Shown here: one piece after another, positions 17,325 through 26,369 of the stretch
Layout of the letters: the number at the start of each line of letters is the position of its first letter
Numbering within the stretch: the first letter of the stretch is position 1
NCBI GenBank assembly: GCA_048500275.1
Contig: JASNYI010000001.1
Location: 1,302,001 to 1,366,000 of the forward strand
Origin: UBA5066 sp048500275
GTDB lineage: Bacteria > Acidobacteriota > Thermoanaerobaculia > UBA5066
DNA length: 64,000 nucleotides
Reading direction: 5' to 3'
The notes under the pieces: model-generated
The model's database searches: none
The model's input: only the letters and a program-made list of their open reading frames with translations
What the model was told of the DNA's origin: nothing
Translations under genes and position numbers: made by a program

Positions 17325-18071
17325 GTGAGCGTCGACGTCGTCCTCGTCCGAACCCACAGTCCCGGCAACCTCGGCTCGGCCGCCCGCGCCTGCAAGGCGT
17401 TCGGCGCCCGGCTCCTCCTCCTCGACCCGAGGGCCGAAGCCACCCACGAGGACGCCCGGGCCTTCGCCTCCGGGGCGGAGGACCTCCTCGACTCCGCCCC
17501 CCGCCTCGCCGGCTGGGAGGAGGCCGAAGAGGGGGCGGACGCCGTCCTCGCCCTCACGTCGCTTCGTGGCCGGAACACCCGCGGCCTCCCCCCCGCATGG
17601 ACCTGGGCCGCGGCCCGGCGCACGGCGGGCGCAGGGCGGCTCGTCCTCGCCTTCGGGCCGGAACGCTCGGGCCTGACGACGGAAGAAGTGCGCCGCGCGG
17701 CGGGCCGGCTCGCGATCCCGACCGGGCCCGGGTTCCCGGTCCTCAACCTCGCCCAGGCCGTTGCGGCGGCCCTCGCGCTCCTTGCGGCCGGCAGGGCGGT
17801 GAGGATCGGCGCGAGCGGCCCGGAGGACGCGGGCGGCTTCGGACGCAAGGCCGTCACGGACGCCGGGGAGGTCGCCGATGCCCGGTCCCTGCGCCGTCTC
17901 CGGGACGAGCTCGCCGCCGCGCTCCTCTCCTCCGGGTACCTGGGACGGGCCGACGACGCCGTCCTCCCCGAGCTCGTCTCCCCGCTCCTTCGCGCGAGGC
18001 TGACGACGCGGGAGGCCGAGCTCTGGACGGGCGCCCTGCGCAAGCTCGCGCGCCGCGTCCGGGGCGCGTGA
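17325..18071 (+). CDS. TrmJ/SPOUT-family RNA 2'-O-methyltransferase
   Basis: SAM-dependent methyltransferase, probably for the 2'-O position of tRNA residue 32. The knot motifs are visible: 'HSPGNLGSAARACKAFG', 'LAFGPERSGLT' and 'PVLNLAQAVA'. A C-terminal helical extension follows, as in TrmJ. I chose the GTG at 17325 (248 residues) because the family's first strand 'VDVVLVRTHSP' starts there and a GGAAG lies upstream. The in-frame ATG at 17274 would overlap the start codon of the opposite-strand gene with no ribosome site. Exact target not provable from sequence. Confidence 0.85.
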   Translation: MSVDVVLVRTHSPGNLGSAARACKAFGARLLLLDPRAEATHEDARAFASGAEDLLDSAPRLAGWEEAEEGADAVLALTSLRGRNTRGLPPAWTWAAARRTAGAGRLVLAFGPERSGLTTEEVRRAAGRLAIPTGPGFPVLNLAQAVAAALALLAAGRAVRIGASGPEDAGGFGRKAVTDAGEVADARSLRRLRDELAAALLSSGYLGRADDAVLPELVSPLLRARLTTREAELWTGALRKLARRVRGA

Positions 18072-18096
18072 AGCCGGATGCCTCACGCGCCCCGGA
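18058..18096. terminator. Perfect 14-bp inverted repeat over the trmJ-like stop codon
   Basis: TCCGGGGCGCGTGA (18058-18071) is exactly complementary to TCACGCGCCCCGGA (18083-18096), with an 11-base loop. The left arm contains the last codons and the TGA of the methyltransferase gene; the right arm ends 16 bases before the stop of the convergent BNR-protein gene. A stem this strong between convergent genes is best read as a two-way transcript end or mRNA 3' protection. There is no T-tract. Confidence 0.6.
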
Positions 18097-18111
18097 GCGA
18101 CGCCGTCCGGG

Positions 18112-21100
18112 CTAGTCGAGGTTCAGGACCGGGACCCTCCCCGGCGTCCAGGGCGCGCCGAGCACCTCGGCCTTCGCCTCGAGGGCCGAGAGGTCCTTCG
18201 CGATCGACCTGAGCGTCGCGAGGGCCGATTCGACGCCCGCGGCGGTCGCGGCGACTTCCCGCTCCTGCGTCGCCGTCGGCGCCGCCGTCGTCGACCAGTG
18301 GCCGTAGACGACGGACTGAACCCGGTCGACGAGGCCCGCGTGCGCCGGCTCGTTGCGCCTGCCGAGCGTCGAATCGCCGTTCAGGACGACGTCGAGACCG
18401 GCCAGGGCCAGCGCGAGCCGCCGCGTCTCGGCGAGGAGCTCGGGGCCCGCGGACGGGGTGTCGAGGATCGCCTTCGCGAGGTGGTCGACGCGACCCTTCG
18501 CCTCCTTCGCGGCCTCGACGGCCCCGAGGGCGGCGCGCTGGACGCGGGCGGTCTTCTTCGAGAACGCGAGGACGGCCGCGCGGTCGGCCTCGCCGAGCGT
18601 CGACGCGCCGAGCGGGACGACCTGGAACGCCTGCGGCTCGCCGAGCGGCGTGACGACCCCGTCGGCCTTCTTCGCGAGGGAGACGCGGTACGTCCCTGGG
18701 GCGACCATCGGCCCCCGCGGTCCCGGGTACCACGGGCTCTCCTCACGCTCCTTCAGCTCCGTCGGGTTCGACGCCGGGTACCTGAGGTCCCACGCGACCC
18801 GCGCGAAGCCCGCCTTCGCGGGGGCCGCGAGCCGCCGCACGACGTTCCCGGCCTCGTCGGTCACCGTCAGGAGAAGCGTCGGCTCCTCCTCGCGGTCCTC
18901 GGCGCGCAGCTCGTCCCACGTCGGGTAGAAGACGTCCTCCCCCTTCTTCGCCTTCTCCTTCTCGGCGTCCTGCCGCGTCCTCTTCCGCCCCTTCAGCTCC
19001 TCCTTCAGGTACGTCGTGAAGACGGCGCCGAACGGCGGGTTCTCGGCCGCGTAGAACGACTCGCCGAGGAACGCCTTCCCCTTCAGGCCGTACGGCACGC
19101 GGGGGACGTACGCCCACGCGTCGCGGACCGGGAAGAGGACCGCATCCTTCGCGAGCGTCTCGGGGGTCGCGAGGCGCAGCGGCGCAAGGTCGTCGAGGAC
19201 GCGGAACCCGCGCCCGAACGTCGCCGCGACGAGGGCGTCCTCGCGCTCCTGGATCGCCAGGTCGCGGACGTTGATGACCGGCATCCCGCCCTTCAGCTGG
19301 AGCCACCGCTTGCCGCCGTCGTGCGTGAAGAAGAGCCCGAACTCCGTGCCGCAGTAGAGGAGCCCCGGCTTCTTCAGGTCTTCCGCCACCGTGTAGACCG
19401 TCCCGCGCGCCGGGAGGTCCCCGGCGACCGAGACCCACGTCTTCCCGCGGTCCGCGCTCTTCAGGACGTACGGCTTGAAGTCGCCCCGCTTGTGGTTGTC
19501 GAACGCCGCGTAGACGACGTCGGCCTCGTGCGGCGACGGCGCGAGGTCGGCGACGTAGGTCATCTCCGGGACCCCCGGGAAGGTCGCGACCTTCCGCCAG
19601 CTCGCCCCGCCGTCCTCCGTCACCTGGACGAGGCCGTCGTCCGTCCCGGCGTAGACGAGGTCCTCCTTCCTCGGGCTCTCGGCGAGGGAGACGATGTTGC
19701 CGTAGAACGAGGTGGAGGCGTTCTTGGCGACGGCGTCGACGCTCCAGACGCGCCCCATGACGGGGAGCCGGTTGCGGTCGACCTGGCGCGTCAGGTCGGG
19801 GCTGACGGCCTTCCAGCTGTCGCCGCGGTCCTCGCTCCGGAAGACCCGCTGCGCCGCGAACCAGAGGCGCGTCGGCTTGTGCGGCGAGATCAGGAGAGGA
19901 GAGTCCCAGTTCCAGCGCAGCGGCGCGTCGCCCGGGCCGGCCTGCGGCTGGACGTCGACCTGCTGCCCCGTCTTCCGGTCGAACCGCACGAGGACGCCGT
20001 GCTGCGCCTCGGAGTAGACGATGTCGGGGTTCCCCGGCTCGATGGCGGCGAAGAAGCCGTCCCCCTGCTGCGTGACGAACCAGTCCTCGTTGCGGATGCC
20101 GTGGGCGTTGTCGGTCCGCGAGGGGCCGCCGAGGGTGAAGTTGTCCTGCGTCCCGCCGTAGACGTTGTAGAAGGGCGCCGCGTCGTCGACGGCCACCCGG
20201 TAGAACTGCGTCACGGGGAGGTTCGTCTTGAACTGCCACGTCGCGCAGCGGTCCCACGTCTCGTAGATGCCGCCGTCGTTGCCGTTCAGGAGGTGGTCGG
20301 GGTTCTCGGGGTCGATCCAGAGGGCGTGGTTGTCGACGTGCTTCGCCTTCTCGCCGGCGTTCGTCCAGGTCTTCCCGCCGTCCTCGGTCACCTTCATGTA
20401 GACGTCCATCGAGTAGACGCGGCTCGCGTCGTGCGGGTCGGGGAAGAGCTCCTGGTAGTACTGCGCCGAGCCCGTCGCGTACTCGCCCCGCTTCTCCCAG
20501 CTCATCCCGGCGTCGAGCGAGCGGTAGAAGCCACCGTCCTTCCCGCGCGCCTCGACGAGGGCGTAGACGGTGTCGGGCGCGGTCGGCGGGATGGCGAGGC
20601 CGATCCGCCCGATGTCCCCCTTCGGGAGGCCGTTCGTCAGCTTCGTCCAGGTCGCCCCGCCGTCGGTCGTCTTGTGGATCCCGCCCTCCGGGCCGCCGTT
20701 GATCAGTGTGAAAACGTGCCGACGGCGCTGATAGGCCGTGGCGTACAGGACCTCCGGGTCGCGCGGGTCCATCCAGACGTCGCTGACGCCCGTCTTCGGC
20801 GAGATCGAGAGGACGGCCTTCCACGTCTTCCCGCCGTCGGTCGTCTTGTAGAGGCCGCGGTCGCCGCCGTCGGCCCAGAGCGGCCCCTGCGCGGCGACGT
20901 AGACGGTCTTGCCGTCCTTCGGGTGGACGAGGATCTTTGCGACGTGCTCGGACGCCTCGAGCCCCATCTTCTGCCAGGTCTTCCCGCCGTCGGGCGAGCG
21001 GTAGACGCCGTCGCCGTAGCCGACGCTCCTCTGGCTGTTGTTCTCGCCGGTGCCGACCCAGACGACGAGCGGGTTCGTCGGGTCGAGCGCGACGCAGCCG

Positions 21101-21447
21101 ATGGAGAAGGCGCCCTCGGAGTCGAAGACCGGCTCGAACGTCGTCCCCCAGTTCGTCGTCTTCCAGACGCCGCCCGAGGCGACGGCGACGTAGTAGGTCC
21201 CCTTTCGGATCGGGTCGACGGCCAGGTCGCCGATCCGCCCCGAGGTGAGGGCGGGCCCGAGATCGCGCAGCGCGAGGCCCGCGAAAGTCTCGGCCGAGTA
21301 GGGGTCCTTCGGCTTCTCGGAAGCCGCCTTCGCGTCCTTGCCGGGCGCGGCCTTCGAGGCGGAGACCGGCTTCGCCGCCTTCTCCTGGGCGGCGATCGGG
21401 AGCGGCGCTGCGAGGGAGAGAGCGAGGAGGAGGGGAAGCGTTCTCAT
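18112..21447 (-). CDS. Exported BNR/sortilin-type beta-propeller protein
   Basis: 1111 residues with a Sec signal (cleavage near residue 20) and a Lys/Ala-rich linker. Repeated BNR/Asp-box motifs follow (for example SPDGGKTW, TTDGGKTWK, SADRGKTWV), roughly every 50-70 residues between about 70 and 760. This is the VPS10/sortilin-N-like double propeller often labelled glycosyl hydrolase, though no sialidase catalytic residues are evident. The C-terminal 300 residues contain an Ig/FlgD-like segment ('LLLTVTDEAGNVVRRL') and an alpha-helical tail. It lies 4 bases after the prolyl oligopeptidase gene on the same strand, suggesting shared work on extracellular peptides. Substrate unknown. Confidence 0.85.
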   Translation of the reverse strand: MRTLPLLLALSLAAPLPIAAQEKAAKPVSASKAAPGKDAKAASEKPKDPYSAETFAGLALRDLGPALTSGRIGDLAVDPIRKGTYYVAVASGGVWKTTNWGTTFEPVFDSEGAFSIGCVALDPTNPLVVWVGTGENNSQRSVGYGDGVYRSPDGGKTWQKMGLEASEHVAKILVHPKDGKTVYVAAQGPLWADGGDRGLYKTTDGGKTWKAVLSISPKTGVSDVWMDPRDPEVLYATAYQRRRHVFTLINGGPEGGIHKTTDGGATWTKLTNGLPKGDIGRIGLAIPPTAPDTVYALVEARGKDGGFYRSLDAGMSWEKRGEYATGSAQYYQELFPDPHDASRVYSMDVYMKVTEDGGKTWTNAGEKAKHVDNHALWIDPENPDHLLNGNDGGIYETWDRCATWQFKTNLPVTQFYRVAVDDAAPFYNVYGGTQDNFTLGGPSRTDNAHGIRNEDWFVTQQGDGFFAAIEPGNPDIVYSEAQHGVLVRFDRKTGQQVDVQPQAGPGDAPLRWNWDSPLLISPHKPTRLWFAAQRVFRSEDRGDSWKAVSPDLTRQVDRNRLPVMGRVWSVDAVAKNASTSFYGNIVSLAESPRKEDLVYAGTDDGLVQVTEDGGASWRKVATFPGVPEMTYVADLAPSPHEADVVYAAFDNHKRGDFKPYVLKSADRGKTWVSVAGDLPARGTVYTVAEDLKKPGLLYCGTEFGLFFTHDGGKRWLQLKGGMPVINVRDLAIQEREDALVAATFGRGFRVLDDLAPLRLATPETLAKDAVLFPVRDAWAYVPRVPYGLKGKAFLGESFYAAENPPFGAVFTTYLKEELKGRKRTRQDAEKEKAKKGEDVFYPTWDELRAEDREEEPTLLLTVTDEAGNVVRRLAAPAKAGFARVAWDLRYPASNPTELKEREESPWYPGPRGPMVAPGTYRVSLAKKADGVVTPLGEPQAFQVVPLGASTLGEADRAAVLAFSKKTARVQRAALGAVEAAKEAKGRVDHLAKAILDTPSAGPELLAETRRLALALAGLDVVLNGDSTLGRRNEPAHAGLVDRVQSVVYGHWSTTAAPTATQEREVAATAAGVESALATLRSIAKDLSALEAKAEVLGAPWTPGRVPVLNLD

Positions 21448-21451
21448 CTCT

Positions 21452-23593
21452 TCAGTTCCCTTTCGTGTGCGCGAGGACGAAGGCGTACTCGTCGGCCCTG
21501 GACTCGACGGAGGCCTTCACCATGTCGGCCCCGCCGTGGCCCGCGTTCCGCTCGATCCGGAGGAGGACGGGCCCGCCCGTCGTCGCGGCCTGGAGGGCCG
21601 CGGCGAACTTGCGGGCGTGCATCGGGTCGACCCGGTCGTCGCTGTCGGCCGAGAGGAGGAGCGTCGCCGGGTAGGCGACCCCCTTCTTCACGGCGTGGTA
21701 GGGGGAGTAGGCGCGGAGCGCTTCGAACTGTCTCGGTTCGTCCGCCGAGCCGTACTCGCTGATCCAGGTCCGCCCCGAGCCGAAGAGGTGGTAGCGGACC
21801 ATGTCGAGAAGGGGCACGGCGCAGAGGACCGCGGAGAAGGCCTTCGGCTCCTGCGTCATCGCGGCGCCGACGAGGAGGCCGCCGTTCGACCCGCCGTAGA
21901 TCGCGAGCCGGCCCGGGCTCGTCACCTTCTCCGCCGAGAGCCAGCGGGCGGCGGCGAGGAAGTCGTCGAACGTGTTCTGTTTCTTCAGGAGCATCCCGTC
22001 CCGGTGCCACTCCTCGCCGTACTCGCCGCCGCCCCGGAGGTTCACGGCGGCCCAGACGCCCCCCTCCTCGAGCCACGGGTAGAGCATCGCGGAGAAGTAG
22101 GGCGTCTCGCTCACCTGGAAGCCGCCGTAGCCGTAGAGGATCGCCCGGGCCGTCCCGTCCCGCTTCATCCCCTTCCGGTGGACGAGGAACATCGAGAGGC
22201 GCGTGCCGTCCTTCGACGGGAAGAAGACCTGCTCGACCTCGTAGGCCGACGGGTCGACCGGGACCTTCAGCCGGAACCAGAGCTCCTGCGCGCCCGTCTT
22301 CATCGACATCGCGTGGATCTCGCGCGGCGTCGTGTACGACTCGAAGGAGAAGAAGGCCTCGTCGTCGTCGGAGAGGCCCGACGGGCCCGTGACCGTGCCG
22401 AGGCCGGGAAGCGTCACGTCGCGGACGAGCGTGCCGTCCAGCTCGCGCACCTCGAGGAGCGAGGCGGCGTCCTTCAGGTAGTTGAGGGCGAGGCGCCCGC
22501 CGAGGACGGACGCCGAGACGAGCGTCGCGTCTTTCCGTTCCGGGACGACCTCCTTCCACTCCTTCCGCGCCGGCCGGAGCGGGTCGACCTCGAGGACGCG
22601 GCTCCTCGGAGCGCCGTCGTTCGTCGTCACGAAGAAGCGGTCTCCGAAGACCTCGACGCCCCACTGGGATTCCGTCCCGACGACGAGCGGCGTCCAGCGG
22701 TCCGCCTGCCGCGGGTCCGCGAGGTCGCGGTAGAGGACGTCGTTCGAGGTCCAGCCGTGCTGGATCGAGAGGACGAGCCAGCGCCCGTTCCGCGAGACGC
22801 CGGCCCCGAGGAACGCCGTCGGGTCGCCCGTCCTCTCGTGGACGACGCGGTCCTTCGCCGGGTCTTCCCCGAGCCGGTGGAAGCGGACCTCCTGGTACCC
22901 GGGGCGTTCGTCGACCGGGATCTTCGGGTCGGTCGGGAGCCACGTGTAGTAGAAGCCCGTGCCGTCCGGCGTCCAGGAGGCGCTCGCGTACTTGCCGCCG
23001 GGGATCACGTCGACCTCAGAGACCTTCCCGGTCGCCACGTCGATCACGCGGAGCGTCGCCTCGTCGGAGTTGTTCTCCTTCAGCTGGTAGGCGACCTTCG
23101 TCCCGTCCTGGCTCGGCTGCCAGTCGCCGAGAGAGACGCTCCCGTCCTCCGACCAGGTGTTCGGGTCGAAAAGGACCTTCTCCTCCCCGGCCTTCCCCTC
23201 CTTCCAGTACACGACGGACTTCTCCTTCGTCGCGTGCCGGCGTGTCAGGAAGAAGCGGTTCCCGCGCTTCGTCGGCGCGGAGACCGAGTCGAGGTAGGCG
23301 AGCTCCTTCAGGCGGGCGAGGAGCCGGGCGCGATCGGGGCTCTTCGCGAGCTCCTCGCGCGTCAGGTCGTCCTGCGCCTTCATCCAGCCCTGCACCTCGG
23401 GCGCCCTCTCGTCCTCGAGCCAGCGGTAGGGGTCGGGGACGGTGACGTCGTGCAGGACGTCCTTCGCACCGACCGTAGGGGTGGCCGGGTACGGGAGGCG
23501 GCCCTCGGCCACGGCGACGCGCGGGACGAGGACCGAGGCGAGCGCGCACACGAGGAGGAAGGCGGGGACGACCTCGAGGGGGATCTGCTTCAT
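21452..23593 (-). CDS. Exported prolyl oligopeptidase (S9A family)
   Basis: Serine peptidase that cuts short peptides after proline. 713 residues: signal peptide (about 1-29), N-terminal 'DPYRWLED' segment, seven-bladed propeller (about 95-445) and alpha/beta-hydrolase domain. The triad is visible: Ser569 in GGSNGG, Asp at 652-653 in SADSDDRV, and His686 in NAGHGG. Start chosen at ATG 23593, where the hydrophobic signal begins; an AGGAG lies upstream. It is the first gene of a pair with the BNR-propeller protein. A 13-bp palindrome lies just upstream of it. Confidence 0.94.
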   Translation of the reverse strand: MKQIPLEVVPAFLLVCALASVLVPRVAVAEGRLPYPATPTVGAKDVLHDVTVPDPYRWLEDERAPEVQGWMKAQDDLTREELAKSPDRARLLARLKELAYLDSVSAPTKRGNRFFLTRRHATKEKSVVYWKEGKAGEEKVLFDPNTWSEDGSVSLGDWQPSQDGTKVAYQLKENNSDEATLRVIDVATGKVSEVDVIPGGKYASASWTPDGTGFYYTWLPTDPKIPVDERPGYQEVRFHRLGEDPAKDRVVHERTGDPTAFLGAGVSRNGRWLVLSIQHGWTSNDVLYRDLADPRQADRWTPLVVGTESQWGVEVFGDRFFVTTNDGAPRSRVLEVDPLRPARKEWKEVVPERKDATLVSASVLGGRLALNYLKDAASLLEVRELDGTLVRDVTLPGLGTVTGPSGLSDDDEAFFSFESYTTPREIHAMSMKTGAQELWFRLKVPVDPSAYEVEQVFFPSKDGTRLSMFLVHRKGMKRDGTARAILYGYGGFQVSETPYFSAMLYPWLEEGGVWAAVNLRGGGEYGEEWHRDGMLLKKQNTFDDFLAAARWLSAEKVTSPGRLAIYGGSNGGLLVGAAMTQEPKAFSAVLCAVPLLDMVRYHLFGSGRTWISEYGSADEPRQFEALRAYSPYHAVKKGVAYPATLLLSADSDDRVDPMHARKFAAALQAATTGGPVLLRIERNAGHGGADMVKASVESRADEYAFVLAHTKGN

Positions 23594-23614
23594 GCGGGGA
23601 CGCTCCTGAGGGAG

Positions 23615-23627
23615 GGTGATCATCACC
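23615..23627. promoter_or_regulatory. 13-bp palindrome in a divergent promoter region
   Basis: GGTGATCATCACC reads as a perfect odd palindrome centred on C23621. It lies in the 86-base gap between the divergently transcribed prolyl oligopeptidase and propeller-protein genes. It is relatively A/T-rich for this genome. It fits an operator, but no regulator gene adjoins it and I found no second copy by eye. Confidence 0.35.
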
Positions 23628-23679
23628 GTGGGGCGGGAATCATCCCACGACCGGACGCTTCCGCAGCTACCATCGCCCC

Positions 23680-24975
23680 GTGTCCCGCCCCGCCGCGCCC
23701 GCCCTCGCTCTCCTCGCCGCGGCCCTCGCCGGACCGGCCACGGGCGCGGACCGCGCGCCCGCCCCGGCGCGCGGGCTCGCCTTCGCCGTGACGCTGAAGG
23801 GCTCCGGCGAGCCTCTCGCCGCCGGCCCTTACCAGCTGAGAATCCCGGGAGGCAGCGGGCCGCTCCGCCTCGAGCTCCTCCGCCTCGCCGTCGAGGGCGC
23901 ACGGCTCAGGGGCGAGGTCCGCCTGCGGAACGAGTCGGGCCTTCTCCTCGCCGGCCTCTCGCTCGACTTCGAGTCGGCCACCCCCGTCCGCCGCGAGACG
24001 ACCGCCCCGCCCGAAGCCGCCCCCGTCCCGCTCGCGCTGGCGGCGCCGCTCGCTCTCGGCGACCTCCTTCCCGGAGAAGAGACGCCGGGCGTCCCCTTCG
24101 AGCTCTCTCCCGTCCCCCTGGGCGGAGGCGTCGCCCTCACGACGCTCCTCGGGGCGGTCCGGGGACTCGCCGCCGAGCCGCCCTTCGTCGTGGAGGGGGC
24201 GACCCGTGCCGTCGCGCTCGACGCCGACCGCTCCGGCCGGCTCTACGTCGCGACCGGCGGCATCGGCCGGGTCCTGCGCACCACCCCTCCCTCGACGGGC
24301 ACACCCGCGGAGGCGGCGCGCCCCTCCTCCCCTCCCGCCGGGGTCGCCCTCCGCCGGAGGAACGGGGACCTCCTCGTCTCCTCGGGAGACCGCCGGATCG
24401 AGGTCTTCCGGCCCGGCCGCGAGAAGCCGACGACACTCGACGCGGGGCGACCCGTCTCGGTGCTCCGGATCGACGGCAAGGGAGTCCTCCGGGCGGCCTC
24501 GGGGAACGGCGTCCTCGCCTTCGACGAGGCGATGCCGGGGCCCCTGCGCGCCCTCGGGCCGGAAGGCTCGACCGTCGCGTCGTTCGACAGCGACGCGGAA
24601 GGGACAGTTCACGCCGTCGTCCGCGACGAGGCCTCCCGGCGTCTGATGGTCGCCGAACGGGGCGGTCCGACGCCCTTTCCCGGGCGGAAGGGTGAGGGGG
24701 CCGACGCCCTCGCGGCTCCGTCCGCGTGCCGGTTCGACGGCGACGGCGCGCTCTGGGTCGCCGCCCTGCCCCGCTCTCCCGAGAGCACGGTCCTGGCTCG
24801 GTTCGGCGGCGAGGGTACGCCCCTCGCCGCCTTCTCCCGCCTCGCCCTCGCGCTCCTCCTGGGGAAGGACGAGGACGCGGCCGTCCCGGCGGTCGTCGAC
24901 CTCGTCCCCGGGCCCGAGCGGCGGCTCTACGTCCTCCTCGAGGACGGCTTCGTCTTCGCGCTCCGCCCGTTCTGA
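23680..24975 (+). CDS. Exported propeller-like protein, unknown function
   Basis: 431 residues, GTG start, signal peptide of about 23 residues. The N-terminal third (about 30-165) looks like an all-beta domain. From about residue 170 there are strand repeats of the form 'RLYVATGGIGRVLRT', 'DLLVSSGDRRIEVF', 'ALWVAALPRS' and 'RLYVLLEDGFVFALRPF', which suggest an NHL/SMP-30-like propeller. No catalytic motif stands out. It is divergent from the peptidase gene. Family not recognised with certainty. Confidence 0.7.
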   Translation: MSRPAAPALALLAAALAGPATGADRAPAPARGLAFAVTLKGSGEPLAAGPYQLRIPGGSGPLRLELLRLAVEGARLRGEVRLRNESGLLLAGLSLDFESATPVRRETTAPPEAAPVPLALAAPLALGDLLPGEETPGVPFELSPVPLGGGVALTTLLGAVRGLAAEPPFVVEGATRAVALDADRSGRLYVATGGIGRVLRTTPPSTGTPAEAARPSSPPAGVALRRRNGDLLVSSGDRRIEVFRPGREKPTTLDAGRPVSVLRIDGKGVLRAASGNGVLAFDEAMPGPLRALGPEGSTVASFDSDAEGTVHAVVRDEASRRLMVAERGGPTPFPGRKGEGADALAAPSACRFDGDGALWVAALPRSPESTVLARFGGEGTPLAAFSRLALALLLGKDEDAAVPAVVDLVPGPERRLYVLLEDGFVFALRPF

Positions 24976-24982
24976 CCCGCGC

Positions 24983-25405
24983 TCAGGGCCGCGGCTGGAA
25001 CGGGACGGTCTCGCGCAGCAGGCAGAAGTCGGCGCGATAGAGGCGGTCGCCGGCGGCGCTGGCGCCAGCGGGGACGAGGAAGACGTCGCGGACCCGCCGC
25101 CCGCTCGACGAGACCAGGCTCCACGTCCCCTGCGCGAGCGTGTAGCGCGGGTCGGGCGTGAAGTAGAGGCTGTACTGCTCCGAGAGCGCGTCCGAGCGGA
25201 CGTCGTCGGAGCGGACGAGCTCGAGCGGGATCCAGGTCCCGCCGGCTCCCACCGCGTAGAACGTCTCGCCGACCGCCCCTCGAAGGTACGTGGGCCCCTC
25301 GGCGGGTTCGTACGGCGCTTCCGCGAACGCGCGGCCGGAGAGAAGGCCGAGCCCCGCGAGGCCGGCCGCGGTGCTCGAGATGAAGGACTTCCTCGTGACT
25401 TCCAT
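24983..25405 (-). CDS. Exported DUF6916-like small protein
   Basis: 140 residues. The ATG at 25405 gives an N-terminus MEVTRKSFI followed by a hydrophobic stretch ending AFA, a Tat- or Sec-type signal (only one Arg is visible, so Tat is doubtful). The mature part shares a pattern with the 102-residue protein encoded just beyond it: GETFYAVG, a strand like 'YSLYFTPDP', an 'LAQGTWSL' turn, and 'VFLVPAGASAAGDRLYRADF'. This matches the family I recall as DUF6916 (name from memory). It is probably an exported paralogue. Function unknown. Confidence 0.65.
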   Translation of the reverse strand: MEVTRKSFISSTAAGLAGLGLLSGRAFAEAPYEPAEGPTYLRGAVGETFYAVGAGGTWIPLELVRSDDVRSDALSEQYSLYFTPDPRYTLAQGTWSLVSSSGRRVRDVFLVPAGASAAGDRLYRADFCLLRETVPFQPRP

Positions 25406-25524
25406 GGGACTCCTCACGCCGCGCGGAGGATCGGTGAGGCGGCGCCGGATCGGCCCCCCTCCCTCTTCCACGCTCTTTACGCCTCGCCCCGGCACGGGCA
25501 TCCTTCCGCCTCGCGGAGGATGCC

Positions 25525-25833
25525 TTGCCCGAGCCGTTGAAACTCTCCGATTTCGTGCCTCACGCCGGGACGACGTTCACCGTCCCGTTCCCGGACGGCG
25601 TCCTCGAGCTGGTGCTGGGCGCGGTCGAGCCGCACGAGACCCGCGCTCCGCGGCCGGACGTCCCCGACCTGCGCACCGAGCCCTTCTCCCTCGTCTTCCT
25701 CGGGTCGCTCGCGCCCGTCCTTCCCCAGAGGACCTGGAACCTCACGCACCCGGCGCTCGGCAACCTCGAGGTCTTCCTCGTACCGATCGGCCCCAAGGAC
25801 GGCCGGATGCGCTACGAGGCCGTCTTCAACTGA
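25525..25833 (+). CDS. DUF6916-like small cytosolic protein
   Basis: 102 residues, TTG start with GGAGGA four bases upstream. The sequence has the full pattern of the family remembered as DUF6916: 'FSLVFLGSLAPVLPQRTWNL', 'HPALGNLEVFLVPIG' and 'RYEAVFN' at the end. No signal peptide. Its last 8 bases overlap the 3' end of the convergent GNAT gene. In other genomes I recall such proteins beside MdpB-type tail-collar genes, as here, which suggests a shared, undefined job. That association is from memory and needs a neighbourhood search. Confidence 0.7.
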   Translation: MPEPLKLSDFVPHAGTTFTVPFPDGVLELVLGAVEPHETRAPRPDVPDLRTEPFSLVFLGSLAPVLPQRTWNLTHPALGNLEVFLVPIGPKDGRMRYEAVFN

Positions 25834-26362
25834 GCGCACCGCCGCTCCACTCGAGGAAGAGGTAGACACCCTTGTCTTCGACGAGGCGGAAGCCGAGCCG
25901 CTCGTAGAGAGCGAGCGCGGGGTTCATCCGCTCGACGTGGATCGTGACGGTCTTGCCGGCCGTCGCCGCCCGCCCCTGAACGTCTCGCAGGAGCCTCGTC
26001 CCGGCGCCGCCGCGCCGCGCCTCCGGAAGGAGCGCGACGTCGACGACCCGGATCTCCGAAGGCCCTTCCCACAGGTAGAGCCGCCCGGCGTCGCGGCCGT
26101 CGACGACGACCACCTCGAACGTCGCGCCCGCGTAGTGGGTCCGCCACCAGGTGTCCTGCGCGTCGAACTGCTGGCGCAGGAACGCCTCCTTCGCCTCGGG
26201 AGACCACGGCACGGGCGCCAGCTCCTCCTCCCGGGTCGAGGCGTAGACGCGGAAGAGGAGGTCGCGGTCGGCGGGCGTGGCGGGGCGGAGTGCGACCTCG
26301 CGCGCGCCGCCCGCCGCCATCCCGAGAGCTTCCTCTCCCACCGCCGCCTCCATGCCCGTCAC
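25826..26362 (-). CDS. GNAT-family N-acetyltransferase
   Basis: 178 residues; acetyl-CoA-dependent transferase. The acetyl-CoA loop is 'LPEARRGGAGTRLL', with the following helix and 'VERMNPALALYERLGF' typical of the GNAT C-terminal half. The first 20 residues are poorly conserved-looking, so the true start may be an internal ATG. It follows the first collar-protein gene by only 7 bases and so belongs to that operon. Its substrate might be one of the neighbouring proteins, but this is speculation. Confidence 0.85.
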   Translation of the reverse strand: MTGMEAAVGEEALGMAAGGAREVALRPATPADRDLLFRVYASTREEELAPVPWSPEAKEAFLRQQFDAQDTWWRTHYAGATFEVVVVDGRDAGRLYLWEGPSEIRVVDVALLPEARRGGAGTRLLRDVQGRAATAGKTVTIHVERMNPALALYERLGFRLVEDKGVYLFLEWSGGALS

Positions 26363-26369
26363 GCCCCGA

